DNA from: JAMXLJ01 sp036558745
Lineage (GTDB): Bacteria; Actinomycetota; Acidimicrobiia; IMCC26256; JAMXLJ01
Assembly: GCA_036558745.1 (NCBI GenBank)
Contig: DATBEZ010000052.1
Location: forward strand, 68,130-132,129
Direction of reading: 5' to 3'
Length of the DNA stretch: 64,000 nucleotides
How positions within the stretch are numbered: the first letter of the stretch is position 1; the number at the start of each line of letters is the position of its first letter. Positions 27,441 to 36,101 of the stretch are shown piece by piece. The position numbers and the translations under genes are program-made. The notes beneath the pieces were generated by a model. It was not told the DNA's origin. It was given only the letters and a program-made list of their open reading frames with translations, and ran no database searches.

Positions 27441-28373
27441 ATGGGGTCGAATCCGGTTCTGCTGATCGGCACCCGCGACGGTGTCGTGGCCCTCGACGGC
27501 GTCGGGTCGCTCGCCGGCCACCGCGCCGGCCCGTTCACGAGCGGCTCGGCGGGGGACGATCCTGTCCTCGCGCTGGTCGACGGCACGAGTGTCGTGCGAC
27601 GCGACGGGAGCGACTGGCGCGAGGTGGCGCGCCTCGGTGAGCGCGCGACGTGCCTCGCGACATCGGACGGGACGGTGTTCGTCGGGACGGTGGGCGCGCA
27701 CGTCGACGTCGTGGATACCAAGACGGCGCGGCTCGAGCGGTCGGACGCGTTCGAGTCCGCGCCGACGCGCGGCGAGTGGCACACACCCTGGGGCGGCCCG
27801 GCCGACACCCGGTCGCTCACGGTGACAGCCGACGGGACGGTGCTCGCCAACGTGCACGTCGGAGGAATCCTGCGGTCTACCGACGGTGGCGCGTCGTGGG
27901 AGCCGACCATCGACTTGCACGCCGACGTGCACCAGGTGCTCGCGCATCCACGGCGGCGTGGCGTCGCGTTCGCCGCCGCGGCGGTCGGGCTGTGTCGGAG
28001 CGACGACGACGGCATCACGTGGGAGATCGTCGACGAAGGCCTTCACGCGACCTACCTGCGCGCGGTCGCGATCGCGGGCGACACCGTGCTCGTGTCCGCG
28101 TCGACCGGTCCGGGCGGGTCGCGTTCCGCGATCTACCGACGGGCGCTGGACGCCGACCCCGACACGCCGTTCGAGCGTTGCCGCGACGGGCTCCCGGAGT
28201 GGCTCGCGGGAAACATCGACACGTTCTGCCTCGCCGGCGATCCGGACGGCGATCTCGTCGCGTTCGGCGACCACGAGGGCGCCGTGTTCGTCTCGACCGA
28301 CCAGGGCCGCACGTGGGACGCGGCGAGCAGCGGCCTCGGCCCCGTCGTCGCGCTGACTCTGGCCAAGCCGTAG
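27441..28373 (+). CDS. BNR/sialidase-like repeat beta-propeller protein
   Basis: A 310-residue protein without a signal peptide. It contains bacterial neuraminidase (BNR) Asp-box repeats: STDGGASWEP near 155, SDDDGITWE near 195 and STDQGRTWD near 295. These mark a beta-propeller of the exo-alpha-sialidase/YCF48 type. The number of clear boxes is low and no sialidase catalytic Arg triad is evident, so an enzymatic role is doubtful. It starts 7 bases after the LLM oxidoreductase stop and shares its operon. Confidence 0.75.
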   Translation: MGSNPVLLIGTRDGVVALDGVGSLAGHRAGPFTSGSAGDDPVLALVDGTSVVRRDGSDWREVARLGERATCLATSDGTVFVGTVGAHVDVVDTKTARLERSDAFESAPTRGEWHTPWGGPADTRSLTVTADGTVLANVHVGGILRSTDGGASWEPTIDLHADVHQVLAHPRRRGVAFAAAAVGLCRSDDDGITWEIVDEGLHATYLRAVAIAGDTVLVSASTGPGGSRSAIYRRALDADPDTPFERCRDGLPEWLAGNIDTFCLAGDPDGDLVAFGDHEGAVFVSTDQGRTWDAASSGLGPVVALTLAKP

Positions 28374-28413
28374 CCACGCGTCGGATACTGGACCCCGGGG
28401 GATCGGGGGGGTC

Positions 28414-28617
28414 ATGAGTGCAGTCGAGATGTTGGTCGACGAGCGCGGCGATCTGCTGCGCGCGGCCGTCCGGAGCGAGAGCGGGACGGTGGACCTGAGC
28501 CTCTGGCGCGACGACCGCTGCCGCGCGACCTTCCGCCTCGACGCCACCGATGCCGCGCGCCTCGCCCACCTCCTCGTCACCGCGCTCGCCGAGCGCCACG
28601 ATCCTCCCGCCGCCTGA
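28414..28617 (+). CDS. Small hypothetical protein, 67 residues
   Basis: A short basic/acidic mixed protein with alternating strands (VDLSLWRDDRCRATFRLDA) and a C-terminal helix. The ATG is preceded by seven G at a suitable distance for a ribosome binding site, and GATACT lies 25 bases upstream as a possible -10. Codon third positions are strongly GC, as in the neighbours. No family is recognised. It lies 40 bases after the BNR-repeat gene on the same strand and faces gatB. Confidence 0.6.
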   Translation: MSAVEMLVDERGDLLRAAVRSESGTVDLSLWRDDRCRATFRLDATDAARLAHLLVTALAERHDPPAA

Positions 28618-28715
28618 CTGCACCGCCGGTCCCGGCGCCCGCCGCAACGCTTCATCGAAGCTCTCGGTGCGGCTTCCGCTCTGCACGCTTCAATGCAACC
28701 GGTGGGGTGTCACGG
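28618..28715. other. Convergent spacer with an 18-mer also found at 51137
   Basis: The gap between the small plus-strand gene and gatB holds no strong terminator; only a 5-bp GCTTC-ATC-GAAGC hairpin is seen. Across the gatB stop codon (28704-28721, minus strand) the sequence GGATAACCGTGACACCCC matches 16 of 18 bases upstream of the small gene at 51172. Confidence 0.4.
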
Positions 28716-30179
28716 TTATCCCGGGGCGTCGAGGCGCTCGTCGAGGAGACGGTTGAGCACCGCGGGGTTGCCCTTGCCCTTCATCGCCTTCATGAGCTCG
28801 CCCATGAGGAAGGCGCGCTTCTTCTTGCGGAGCTTGTCGTCGCCCGCGCGCCACTCGTCGACGGTCGGCGCGTTCGCGGCGAGCACGTCGTCCACCGCGC
28901 GCGCGAGCTCGGACTCGTCGCTGACCTGTGCGAGCCCGCGCTCGTCGACGACCTCCTTCGGCCGCTTCCCCTCGCGCAGACCTTCGTCGAGCACGTCCTT
29001 GGCCATCTTCCGCGACAGCGTCCCGTCCGCGACCAGGCCGACGAGCTCCGCGAGCCCGTCCGGCGCCAGCGGGAGCACCTCGGGCGACAAGCCGCTCTCG
29101 TTGAGGTAGCCGAGCACCTCGCCGGTCGACCACTTCGCGACCTCGACCGGGTCGCCGCCGGCGACGACCGCGGCGTCGGCGTACTCGGCCAGGCCGGGAA
29201 CCTCGACCAGCACCCGCGCGTCCTGCTCGCTGATCCTCCACTCGGACATGAAGCGGGCGCGACGCGCCGCGGGCAGCTCCGGCACCGACGCCTGAGCGCC
29301 GGCGCGCATGTCGTCGGTCGGCGCGACCGGCACCAGGTCGGGCTCGGGGAAGTAGCGGTAGTCGAACGCCTCCTCCTTGGAGCGCATGGAGTGCGTGCGG
29401 CCGTCCTCCTCGTTCCAGTGCCGGGTCTCCTGGACGACGCGCTCGCCCGCGTCGAGCCGCTCCGCCTGCCGCTCGATCTCGAACTCCACCGCGCGCGACA
29501 ACGAGCGCAACGAGTTCATGTTCTTGATCTCGGTGCGGGTCCCGAGCTCAGTCGTGCCCACGGGCCGGATCGACACGTTGGCGTCGACGCGCATCGATCC
29601 CTCTTCCATCTTCACGTCCGACACGCCGATCGCCTCGAGCACGCCGCGAAGCTCAGACACGTAGGCGCGCGCCTGGTCGGCGCTGCGGATCTCGGGTTGG
29701 CTCACGATCTCCATGAGCGGGACGCCGGCGCGGTTGTAGTCGACGAGCGAGTACTCGGCGTCGTGGATCCGCCCGCCGCCGCCCACGTGCACCGTCTTGC
29801 CCGTGTCCTCCTCCATGTGCGCCCGCACGATCCCGACCCGCGCGCCGTCGACCTCGAGCCAGCCGTCGACGCAGATCGGCTCGTCGTACTGGCTGACCTG
29901 ATAGTCCTTCGGCATGTCGGGATAGAAGTAGTTCTTCCGGTGGAAGATCGACTGCGGCGGCACGTCGAAGTGGAGCGCCGCGCCGAGCCGCAGCGCGAAC
30001 TCGACGACGCGTTCGTTGAGCACGGGCAACGAGCCCGGCAGTCCGAGGCAGACGGGGCACACGTTCGTGTTGGGCTCGGAGCCGAACTCGTTCGGACACC
30101 CGCAGAACAGCTTCGTCGCGGTGGCCAGCTCGCAGTGGACCTCGAGCCCGATGACCGGCTCGTAGTCGGCGATCGGCAT
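28716..30179 (-). CDS. gatB: Asp-tRNA(Asn)/Glu-tRNA(Gln) amidotransferase subunit B
   Basis: Kinase/tRNA-binding subunit of the GatCAB transamidosome, 487 residues. The N-terminal signature EPVIGLEVHCELAT, the zinc-site motif CGCPNEF with CPVCLGLPGSLPVLN, and KNYFYPDMPKDYQVSQYD are all intact. The C-terminal YqeY-like tail ends in KGKGNPAVLNRLLDERL. GAGGGAG upstream supports the ATG at 30179. This site overlaps the first codons of the divergent hydrolase gene. gatC and gatA lie 1 kb upstream on the same strand, separated by that hydrolase. Confidence 0.97.
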   Translation of the reverse strand: MPIADYEPVIGLEVHCELATATKLFCGCPNEFGSEPNTNVCPVCLGLPGSLPVLNERVVEFALRLGAALHFDVPPQSIFHRKNYFYPDMPKDYQVSQYDEPICVDGWLEVDGARVGIVRAHMEEDTGKTVHVGGGGRIHDAEYSLVDYNRAGVPLMEIVSQPEIRSADQARAYVSELRGVLEAIGVSDVKMEEGSMRVDANVSIRPVGTTELGTRTEIKNMNSLRSLSRAVEFEIERQAERLDAGERVVQETRHWNEEDGRTHSMRSKEEAFDYRYFPEPDLVPVAPTDDMRAGAQASVPELPAARRARFMSEWRISEQDARVLVEVPGLAEYADAAVVAGGDPVEVAKWSTGEVLGYLNESGLSPEVLPLAPDGLAELVGLVADGTLSRKMAKDVLDEGLREGKRPKEVVDERGLAQVSDESELARAVDDVLAANAPTVDEWRAGDDKLRKKKRAFLMGELMKAMKGKGNPAVLNRLLDERLDAPG

Positions 30180-31164
30180 GTCAGACTCCCTCGCCATGGA
30201 TACCGGTGAGCACGCGTCCGCGCCGGACGACCGCGACCCGCAGGCGTTCACGATCGAGCGCGCGCAGGTGCGCGACGGCGCGACCCTCGCGTTCGTCCAC
30301 GAGGGCCGCGGCGGCTACCCGCTGCTGCTGATCCACGGCTATCCGGAGACGAAGCGAATCTGGTGGCGCAACGTCGGTCCGCTCGCGGCCGCGGGCTTCG
30401 AGGTCGTCGCGCCGGATCTGCGCGGTCACGGCGACTCCGACCTCGCGGCCGACGGCTTCTACGACATCGCCGCGTTCTCGCTCGACCTGCATGCGCTCAT
30501 GCACGACGTCCTCGGTCACGCGCGCTACGGCATCGTCGGCGGCGACGTCGGCGGAGTCGTCCTCTACGACATGGCGTTGCGATATCCCGACGCCGTCGAA
30601 CGGCTCTGCGTGTTCAACACCCTCGCGCCTCCGCTGCACGGGCTCTACGACGAGGCCGGCATCCCCCGTGAGGACCCGCCGCGCGAGGCCCGCCCCACCG
30701 CCGACTACTTCCGCCGTCAGGCCACCGACGCCGACGGCCTGCTCGCGGAGCTCGACACACCGGAGCGCCGACAGGCCTACGTCGCCGACATGTACGGCCA
30801 CCGCCTCTGGGCCGCGCCGGGCACGTTCACCCCCGAGGACGTCGCGTTCATGACCGAGCCCTACGGGGATGCCGCGAAGCTGCGCGCGAGCTGGGGTGTC
30901 TACGAGGGCTCGACGGGCACGAAGCCGATGGCCGACGTGCCGCGCGTCTTCGAGCCCTGCCCGGTGCCCGCGCTCGTGCTCTACGGCACCGAGGACCACG
31001 TCGTGCCGCGCAACTTCCCCGCACAGGCCGCGGTCGCGTTCACACAGTGCATCGGGCCGTTCCACATCCCGGGCGCGGGCCACTTCCTCCAGTGGGAGGC
31101 GGCCGCGGTGCTGAACGGCGCGCTCACCTACTTCTTCGCCGACCTTCGAGACGCGCGCGGCTGA
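30178..31164 (+). CDS. Alpha/beta hydrolase, epoxide hydrolase-like
   Basis: A 328-residue alpha/beta hydrolase. The oxyanion motif HGYPET is near residue 55. The nucleophile elbow reads GGDVGG, with Asp in place of Ser, as in epoxide hydrolases and haloalkane dehalogenases. Late acidic and histidine residues appear in YGTEDHVVP and GAGHFLQWE. The start is uncertain: the ATG at 30178 shares its bases with the gatB ATG (CATG), and an in-frame ATG follows at 30196; neither has a Shine-Dalgarno. The gene is wedged between gatB and gatA in the opposite direction and ends 2 bases from the gatA stop. Substrate unknown. Confidence 0.87.
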   Translation: MSDSLAMDTGEHASAPDDRDPQAFTIERAQVRDGATLAFVHEGRGGYPLLLIHGYPETKRIWWRNVGPLAAAGFEVVAPDLRGHGDSDLAADGFYDIAAFSLDLHALMHDVLGHARYGIVGGDVGGVVLYDMALRYPDAVERLCVFNTLAPPLHGLYDEAGIPREDPPREARPTADYFRRQATDADGLLAELDTPERRQAYVADMYGHRLWAAPGTFTPEDVAFMTEPYGDAAKLRASWGVYEGSTGTKPMADVPRVFEPCPVPALVLYGTEDHVVPRNFPAQAAVAFTQCIGPFHIPGAGHFLQWEAAAVLNGALTYFFADLRDARG

Positions 31165-31166
31165 CA

Positions 31167-32588
31167 TCACTTCGCCGCGAGCTCGACGGCGCGCGCGACG
31201 CGGAACATCACCGGCTCGGCGAGCGCGTCCGCGAGCACCTGCACCCCGATGGGAAGACCGTCGGACCCGGTCCCGAACGGCACCGACATCGCGGGATGAC
31301 CGGCGAGGTTGGAGGGGATCGTGCACACGTCGTTGAGATACATCGCGAGCGGGTTCTCGATCTTGGCCCCCAGCTCGAACGCGGTGGTCGGCGACGTCGG
31401 GCCGATGAGCGCGTCGAAACGCTCGTACGCGCGAGCGAAGTCGCGGATGATCAGTGTTCGCACCTTCTGCGCCTGTCCGTAGTAGGCGTCGTAGTAGCCG
31501 GCCGAGAGGGCGTACGTCCCGAGCATGATGCGCCGCTTCACCTCCGGCCCGAATCCCGCCTCACGTGTGCGCGCGTTCATCGTCTCGACGTCGTCGCCGT
31601 CGACGCGCAACCCGTAGCGCACGCCGTCGTAGCGAGCGAGGTTCGACGACGCCTCGGCGGGCGCGATGAGGTAATAGGCGGACAGCCCGTACACCGCGCT
31701 CGGCACCGACACGCGCTCGACGGTCGCGCCGGCCTCCTCCAACGCGCCTGCGGCCCGCTCCACTGCGGCCGCGACCTCGGGGTCGACGCCCTCCGCATCC
31801 GCGAGCTCCGCGACGATGCCGATGCGCAGCCCGTCGACGCCACGGTCCAGATCCGGCAACAGGTCGCCGGCTTCGACGGGGATCGATGTGCTGTCGCACG
31901 GGTCGGGGCCCCAGATCGTCTCGAGCAGCAGCGCGGCGTCGGTCACGGTCTCGGCGAACGGTCCGATCTGGTCGAGGCTCGACGCGAACGCGACCAGCCC
32001 GTAGCGCGACACGCGTCCGTACGTCGGCTTGACGCCGACCACCCCGCACAGCGCGGCGGGCTGACGGATGGACCCACCGGTGTCGGAGCCGAGCGCGAGT
32101 GGCGCGAAGCCCGCGGCGACCGCCGCGGCCGAGCCGCCGCTCGACCCTCCCGGGACCCGCGACGGGTCGCGCGGGTTGCGGGTCGGTCCGAACGCGGAGT
32201 TCTCGGTCGAGCTGCCCATCGCGAACTCGTCCAGGTTCGTCTTGCCGATCGGCACGGCACCGGCGGCGACGACGCGCGAGACCACGGTCGCGTCATAGGG
32301 CGGCCGCCAGCCGTCGAGGATCGCCGACGAGCACGTCGTCGCGACGCCGCGCGTGCACAGGTTGTCCTTCAGCGCGATCGGCACGCCGGCGAGCGGGCCG
32401 GGGTCCTGACCGGCGGCGACGGCGGCGTCGACCGCGTCGGCCGCTGCTCGCGCGTCGTCGGCGAGCAGCAGATTGAACGCGTGGATCTCGCCTTCGCGGT
32501 TCCCGACCGCGTCCAGGTGCTCCTCGACCACCTCCCGCGCCGACCGCTCACCGCTCCGGACCGCGGCGGCGATCTCCAGCGCGCTCAC
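31167..32588 (-). CDS. gatA: Asp-tRNA(Asn)/Glu-tRNA(Gln) amidotransferase subunit A
   Basis: Amidase subunit that releases ammonia from glutamine for tRNA-dependent amidation, 473 residues. The amidase catalytic triad is visible: Lys in IALKDNLC, cis-Ser in GGSSGGSAAAVAAG, and nucleophile Ser in SDTGGSIRQPA. GVKPTYGRVSRYGL is also conserved. The GTG at 32588 overlaps the gatC stop as GTGA, so the two are translationally coupled. Confidence 0.97.
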   Translation of the reverse strand: MSALEIAAAVRSGERSAREVVEEHLDAVGNREGEIHAFNLLLADDARAAADAVDAAVAAGQDPGPLAGVPIALKDNLCTRGVATTCSSAILDGWRPPYDATVVSRVVAAGAVPIGKTNLDEFAMGSSTENSAFGPTRNPRDPSRVPGGSSGGSAAAVAAGFAPLALGSDTGGSIRQPAALCGVVGVKPTYGRVSRYGLVAFASSLDQIGPFAETVTDAALLLETIWGPDPCDSTSIPVEAGDLLPDLDRGVDGLRIGIVAELADAEGVDPEVAAAVERAAGALEEAGATVERVSVPSAVYGLSAYYLIAPAEASSNLARYDGVRYGLRVDGDDVETMNARTREAGFGPEVKRRIMLGTYALSAGYYDAYYGQAQKVRTLIIRDFARAYERFDALIGPTSPTTAFELGAKIENPLAMYLNDVCTIPSNLAGHPAMSVPFGTGSDGLPIGVQVLADALAEPVMFRVARAVELAAK

Positions 32589-32884
32589 GGCTCCTCCCCA
32601 AGGATTCGGGGCACGCGGAAGCGGCCGTCCTCGGCGGCGGGCGCGGCCGCGAGCACCTCGTCGCGCGGGAGGCATGGCCGCGGCTCGTCGGGGCGCAGCA
32701 CGTTGGACAGCGGCAACGGGTGCGCGGTCGGCTCGACTCCGTCGGTGTCGAGCGCGGAGACCTGTGCCGCGTGCTCGAGGATCGCCTCGAGCTGGCCGGT
32801 GAAGCGCTCGACCTCGTCCGCGGTCAACGCGAGGCGGGCCAGGCGGGCCACGTGGCTGACGTCGTCAGGGGTAATACGGCTCAC
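32585..32884 (-). CDS. gatC: Asp-tRNA(Asn)/Glu-tRNA(Gln) amidotransferase subunit C
   Basis: Small 99-residue subunit that stabilises GatA. The N-terminal ITPDDVSHVARLARLALTAD with a following FTGQLEAILEHAAQV helix and the C-terminal LRPDEPRP...RFRVPRI pattern are typical. It starts with GTG. TAGACT lies 6 bases upstream without a ribosome binding site, so the gatCA transcript is probably leaderless. The stop overlaps the gatA start. Confidence 0.95.
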   Translation of the reverse strand: MSRITPDDVSHVARLARLALTADEVERFTGQLEAILEHAAQVSALDTDGVEPTAHPLPLSNVLRPDEPRPCLPRDEVLAAAPAAEDGRFRVPRILGEEP

Positions 32885-32890
32885 GCGCCG

Positions 32891-32896
32891 AGTCTA
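32891..32896 (-). promoter_or_regulatory. Putative -10 of the leaderless gatCA operon
   Basis: TAGACT on the minus strand lies 6 bases before the gatC GTG, with no Shine-Dalgarno between them. Confidence 0.45.
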
Positions 32897-32950
32897 GGAA
32901 GCGGGTGGGCAGTACCCCCGCCGACTCTCACGCGCCCGGAGGGCCGCCTC

Positions 32951-33259
32951 CTACCGGTAGGGGTCACCGGGCGAGCCGGGCTCCTCCCACCAGTCGTCCG
33001 GGGCCGCCTTCCACTCCGGGTCGGGATAGATGCACGAGACGGGGCAGGCGGGAAGGCACTTGTCGCAGCCGCTGCAGAGCTCCGGGACGATGATCACGTC
33101 CACGCCGTGGTTGAAGATCGCGCCGAACTGCGGCGGGCAGTGGCGCAGGCACGCGTCGCAGTTGATGCACTCCGACATCTCGATGCGAAGCGGCGGGTTC
33201 TGCCACTTCGGGTTCCGCTCCCGGGCGTCGATGCGCTCGGGACGGGTCGTCGCGGCCAT
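32951..33259 (-). CDS. 2[4Fe-4S] ferredoxin
   Basis: A 102-residue ferredoxin with two classical cluster motifs: CINCDACLRHCP near residue 31 and CSGCDKCLPACP near residue 63. Each has three spaced Cys plus the remote CP cysteine, so two [4Fe-4S] clusters are expected. An acidic C-terminal tail (DWWEEPGSPGD) follows. TACGCT lies 6 bases before the ATG, which suggests leaderless transcription, although AGGG directly before the ATG could assist. There is no obvious redox partner beside it. Confidence 0.92.
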   Translation of the reverse strand: MAATTRPERIDARERNPKWQNPPLRIEMSECINCDACLRHCPPQFGAIFNHGVDVIIVPELCSGCDKCLPACPVSCIYPDPEWKAAPDDWWEEPGSPGDPYR

Positions 33260-33265
33260 CCCTGC

Positions 33266-33271
33266 AGCGTA
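33266..33271 (-). promoter_or_regulatory. Putative -10 of the ferredoxin gene
   Basis: TACGCT on the minus strand, 6 bases before the ATG at 33259. A leaderless arrangement is likely. Confidence 0.35.
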
Positions 33272-33319
33272 GGTGGACGCGCGCCGCACCCGCCCCTGCC
33301 GCACCCGAGGAGCATTCGG

Positions 33320-33325
33320 TACACT
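33320..33325 (+). promoter_or_regulatory. Putative -10 of the SCP2-domain gene
   Basis: TACACT lies 36 bases before the GTG at 33362. A strong GGAGGAGG ribosome binding site sits between, so this is a leadered promoter, in contrast to its divergent neighbour. Confidence 0.4.
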
Positions 33326-33361
33326 CCGGGCCCGTCTCAGGCGTGCGGAGGAGGTTTCCGG

Positions 33362-33769
33362 GTGGCGGACAAGTACCCGTTCCTGTCGGACGATTGGTTC
33401 AACGCGGTGCTCGCGCTCATCGAGAAGCACGGCGACGACGCGCCGGCACACCAGAACATGCGCATGAACCTCGTCGTGACGGACACGCCCTTCGACGCGG
33501 ACCGCCAGTTCCACATGGGCGCGGACGACGGCAAGGCGCTGTTCGGGCAGGGTCACATCGACCCGTCGGACGTCACCCTGACGACCGACTACTCGACGGC
33601 CAAGGACGTGTTCGCGTCGGGCAACCCGCAGGCGGGGATGCAGGCGTTCATGGCGGGCAAGGTCCGGGTCCAGGGCGACATGGCCAAGCTCATGGCGGGC
33701 GCCGCCGCGGGTGGTGGTCCTGCCGGGAACCAGGATCTGGCCCAGGCCATCATCGAGGTCACGGAGTAG
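33362..33769 (+). CDS. SCP2 sterol-carrier-domain protein
   Basis: A 135-residue protein made of a single SCP2-like fold. An N-terminal helix (WFNAVLALIEKHGDDAP) is followed by strands, then the typical LTTDYSTAKDVFASGNPQAG and QAFMAGKVRVQGDMAKLM segments, the latter being the SCP2 signature of a GK-x-KGD-type turn and MKLM helix. Such proteins bind lipids or acyl-CoA, possibly sterol-like molecules. The GTG start is fixed by GGAGGAGG. No partner enzyme is adjacent, but SDR, HadAB-like and mutase genes occur in the window. Confidence 0.85.
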   Translation: MADKYPFLSDDWFNAVLALIEKHGDDAPAHQNMRMNLVVTDTPFDADRQFHMGADDGKALFGQGHIDPSDVTLTTDYSTAKDVFASGNPQAGMQAFMAGKVRVQGDMAKLMAGAAAGGGPAGNQDLAQAIIEVTE

Positions 33770-33793
33770 CCGGCGGGCGTCGGCCCGCGGCGC

Positions 33794-35485
33794 TCAGCGC
33801 TCGACCACGCTGACCTCGGCCGCCGGCGTGGTGGTGATGAAGCGCAGCCGATCCTCGAACGCGCGCGTGATCGGCGACGTCGGTCCGTACTTCCGGCGCG
33901 CCCGCTCGACGTCGCGCCTGGTCTGCGCGCGCACCCGGGCGGGATACGGCTCGACCTCGTGGGCGATGAGGCGCCCCGGCGGGAACGGCGGAGCGTGTCC
34001 GACCACGAGTGTCGTGTCGATCCGCGGGGCGCGGGAGTGGAGCCAGTCGCCGACGAAGAACCCGGTCGGCGCCGAGACCTGGACGTGCGCGCCACGCCGC
34101 TGCAGCTGCAACACGAGCGACCACAGGTCGAAGTCGATCGCCCCGCCGTCGACGCGCACGGTGCGCCCCCGCACGTCCACATGTGAGAGCACCTGATCAC
34201 GAACGGATCGGACCCGCTGTTGCGCGTTCGCGTCGGGCACCTGCGCACGCACCGCGCTGCCGATGCCCGCGATCACGAGCACCAGGAACACGACCGCGAC
34301 GAGTGATCCGGCCGAGACCCGTGCCACCCTGCCGATCGCCGCCGGCGGGATCGCGCGGATCCCACCCCACACGACGAGGATGCCGAGCGTCGCCCCCAGG
34401 ATCCACGTCCACTGCACCAGATAGGGGTAGACGAGACCGACGATGCCGTGCGCGCCGATGATCGCCCCGACGAAGCCGACCGCGACCATCGCCGCGAGCC
34501 ACAGCACCTCGCGATCGCGACGCCGCCACGCGAACACGGTCACGACGGCCCCGAGCACGAGGGCGACCGGCCAGTCCATCCCCCGCACGTAGTTCACGCC
34601 GATCAGGCCGAGCGGGCGCGCACCGAACAGCCACTCCGGACGCCAGCTCCACTGCAGCGCGACGACGCGCACCGATTGCAGCCACGTCAGCGTCCCGGTG
34701 TGGCTCGTGAAGAAGTTCCAGATCCCACCGAGGTTGCCGACGCGCGCGAGCTGGTCGATGAGCGGCGGGAGCCATACCAACCCGACGACGCCGGCCGACA
34801 CCGCGAGCACCCGCGCCGGACGGGCCCGCACCTCCTCGGGTGACCGCCGGCGCCACGCGAGAACGAGACCGACGAACGCGACGACGAGGACACCGACCGT
34901 CGCCGGCGCGTAGGAGACGTGTGACTGCACGACGAAGCTGCCGACCCCGAGCGCGATCGGCAACATCCATCCGTCACCCAGCGCGACCGACCACGCCAGG
35001 AGCACGAACAGCGCGAACGGCAGCAACGTGACGAGCGGGTTCCAGGGGTCGTCCAGCGAGGTGCCGGTCAGCGTGCGCATCAGGAGCAGCGTGATCCCGA
35101 GCGTGACGACCGCGAGGACGGTCCCGCCGCGCCGGCGCGCGACGAAGCCGATCCCGACGACCGCAGCCGCGTTGATGAGGACCGCGCCGACCAGGATGCT
35201 GCTGGCGCGGCTGCCCGTCAGCCGATAGGGCAGCGCGAGCAGATAGAAGAGCGAAGGGCCGGGCTGGCGGAAGCCGAAGCGCGAGTACGGCCCGAGGAGG
35301 ACTGCGTGGCGGCCGACCGCGCGCGTCGCGAGCTCGATCGTCGCCCGGTCGGCGAAGGGAACGAACTGCGAGCGGAAGAACAGCGTGCGCACGAGCGCGA
35401 CGGCGAGCGGTGCGAGCGCGCAACCGAGCGCGGCCGCGAACACCACGTCAGAACGGGACCAGCGGCGGGTCCACCCGGGGCGCAC
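33794..35485 (-). CDS. Polytopic membrane protein, possibly GT-C-type glycosyltransferase
   Basis: A 563-residue protein with 11-12 predicted membrane helices and a soluble C-terminal domain from about residue 430. The first periplasmic loop contains RSQFVPFADRATIELATR and YSRFGFRQPGPSLFYLLALP, acidic/aromatic features seen in GT-C fold polyprenyl-phosphate-sugar transferases. However, no family-defining motif is certain. The GTG start has TAGCGT 9 bases upstream (35500-35495) and no Shine-Dalgarno, suggesting a leaderless mRNA. It converges on the SCP2 gene with 24 bases between stops. The function is a guess. Confidence 0.72.
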   Translation of the reverse strand: MRPGWTRRWSRSDVVFAAALGCALAPLAVALVRTLFFRSQFVPFADRATIELATRAVGRHAVLLGPYSRFGFRQPGPSLFYLLALPYRLTGSRASSILVGAVLINAAAVVGIGFVARRRGGTVLAVVTLGITLLLMRTLTGTSLDDPWNPLVTLLPFALFVLLAWSVALGDGWMLPIALGVGSFVVQSHVSYAPATVGVLVVAFVGLVLAWRRRSPEEVRARPARVLAVSAGVVGLVWLPPLIDQLARVGNLGGIWNFFTSHTGTLTWLQSVRVVALQWSWRPEWLFGARPLGLIGVNYVRGMDWPVALVLGAVVTVFAWRRRDREVLWLAAMVAVGFVGAIIGAHGIVGLVYPYLVQWTWILGATLGILVVWGGIRAIPPAAIGRVARVSAGSLVAVVFLVLVIAGIGSAVRAQVPDANAQQRVRSVRDQVLSHVDVRGRTVRVDGGAIDFDLWSLVLQLQRRGAHVQVSAPTGFFVGDWLHSRAPRIDTTLVVGHAPPFPPGRLIAHEVEPYPARVRAQTRRDVERARRKYGPTSPITRAFEDRLRFITTTPAAEVSVVER

Positions 35486-35570
35486 GAGTCGGAGACGCTA
35501 GTGGTGGACGTGTCGCAGCGGACGAGCGGGAGACGATGGTGGACCGGGCGCGCGCGGTCGCGCCCGGGCG

Positions 35571-35786
35571 TCAGGCGCGGTCGGTCCGGGACTCGGGTGT
35601 GCTGAGGACCTCGGGTTCGGTCAGGTCCACCAGAGCCGGCGGGTCGAGGAACCACGCCGGCTGCGGCGCCGGTGCGGCCTCGAGAGCGAGGAGGGGACCG
35701 GGGCAGCGGCGCGGCAGGCGCCCATAGCCGTTGCCCGGTCGGCTGCTCGCCGGTCGAAGAGTTGCTCCATGCGGGAGTCGTCGCAT
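35571..35786 (-). CDS. Possible small hypothetical protein, 71 residues
   Basis: The open frame starts with ATG preceded by GGTGAGGG. The C-terminal half (QPAWFLDPPALVDLTEPEVL) looks more protein-like than a random shadow frame, but the N-terminal half is Arg/Pro-rich. No family is recognised. It is the only candidate gene in the 616 bases between 35486 and 36101. Confidence 0.3.
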   Translation of the reverse strand: MRRLPHGATLRPASSRPGNGYGRLPRRCPGPLLALEAAPAPQPAWFLDPPALVDLTEPEVLSTPESRTDRA

Positions 35787-36101
35787 CGTGCCCTCACCTG
35801 CCCATGCCGTCCGGGACGGCGGCGTCGTTCACGTCTGCCCGTTGTGGTGCCCCCGTCTTGAACACCCGCCCTGCAAGGCCCGATCGTCCGAGCCCGTGTC
35901 ACCCTCGCTGCCACCCTTCGTGGCCACCCTGTGTCAAAACCGTATGGCACGCTCCGTGGCCGAACAATAGTGCTGATGGCCTAATTACCCGGAGCGTGGG
36001 CGGCCCAACACTCGCCGCGAATAGGGTAAACGGGACGACCGGGACGCGTCTCTCGCGCGGAGCGCGTTTTACCTTTGACGCAGAGAGGCAGCTCGCTCCG
36101 G
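35787..36101. other. Gene-free, locally AT-richer region with a 9-bp inverted repeat
   Basis: No convincing gene. Between 35930 and 36075 the composition falls well below the window average, with TGTCAAAACC, ACAATAG, CTAATTACC, ATAGGGTAAAC and TTTTACC. CACGCTCCG (35948-35956) and CGGAGCGTG (35990-35998) form a perfect 9-bp inverted repeat with a 33-base AT-rich spacer. This could be a regulatory region or a decayed remnant. Confidence 0.4.

Noticed and set aside
27441..28373. Calling the BNR-repeat protein a sialidase
   Set aside because: Only three clear Asp boxes, no signal peptide and no visible catalytic Arg triad; the repeats only support a beta-propeller.
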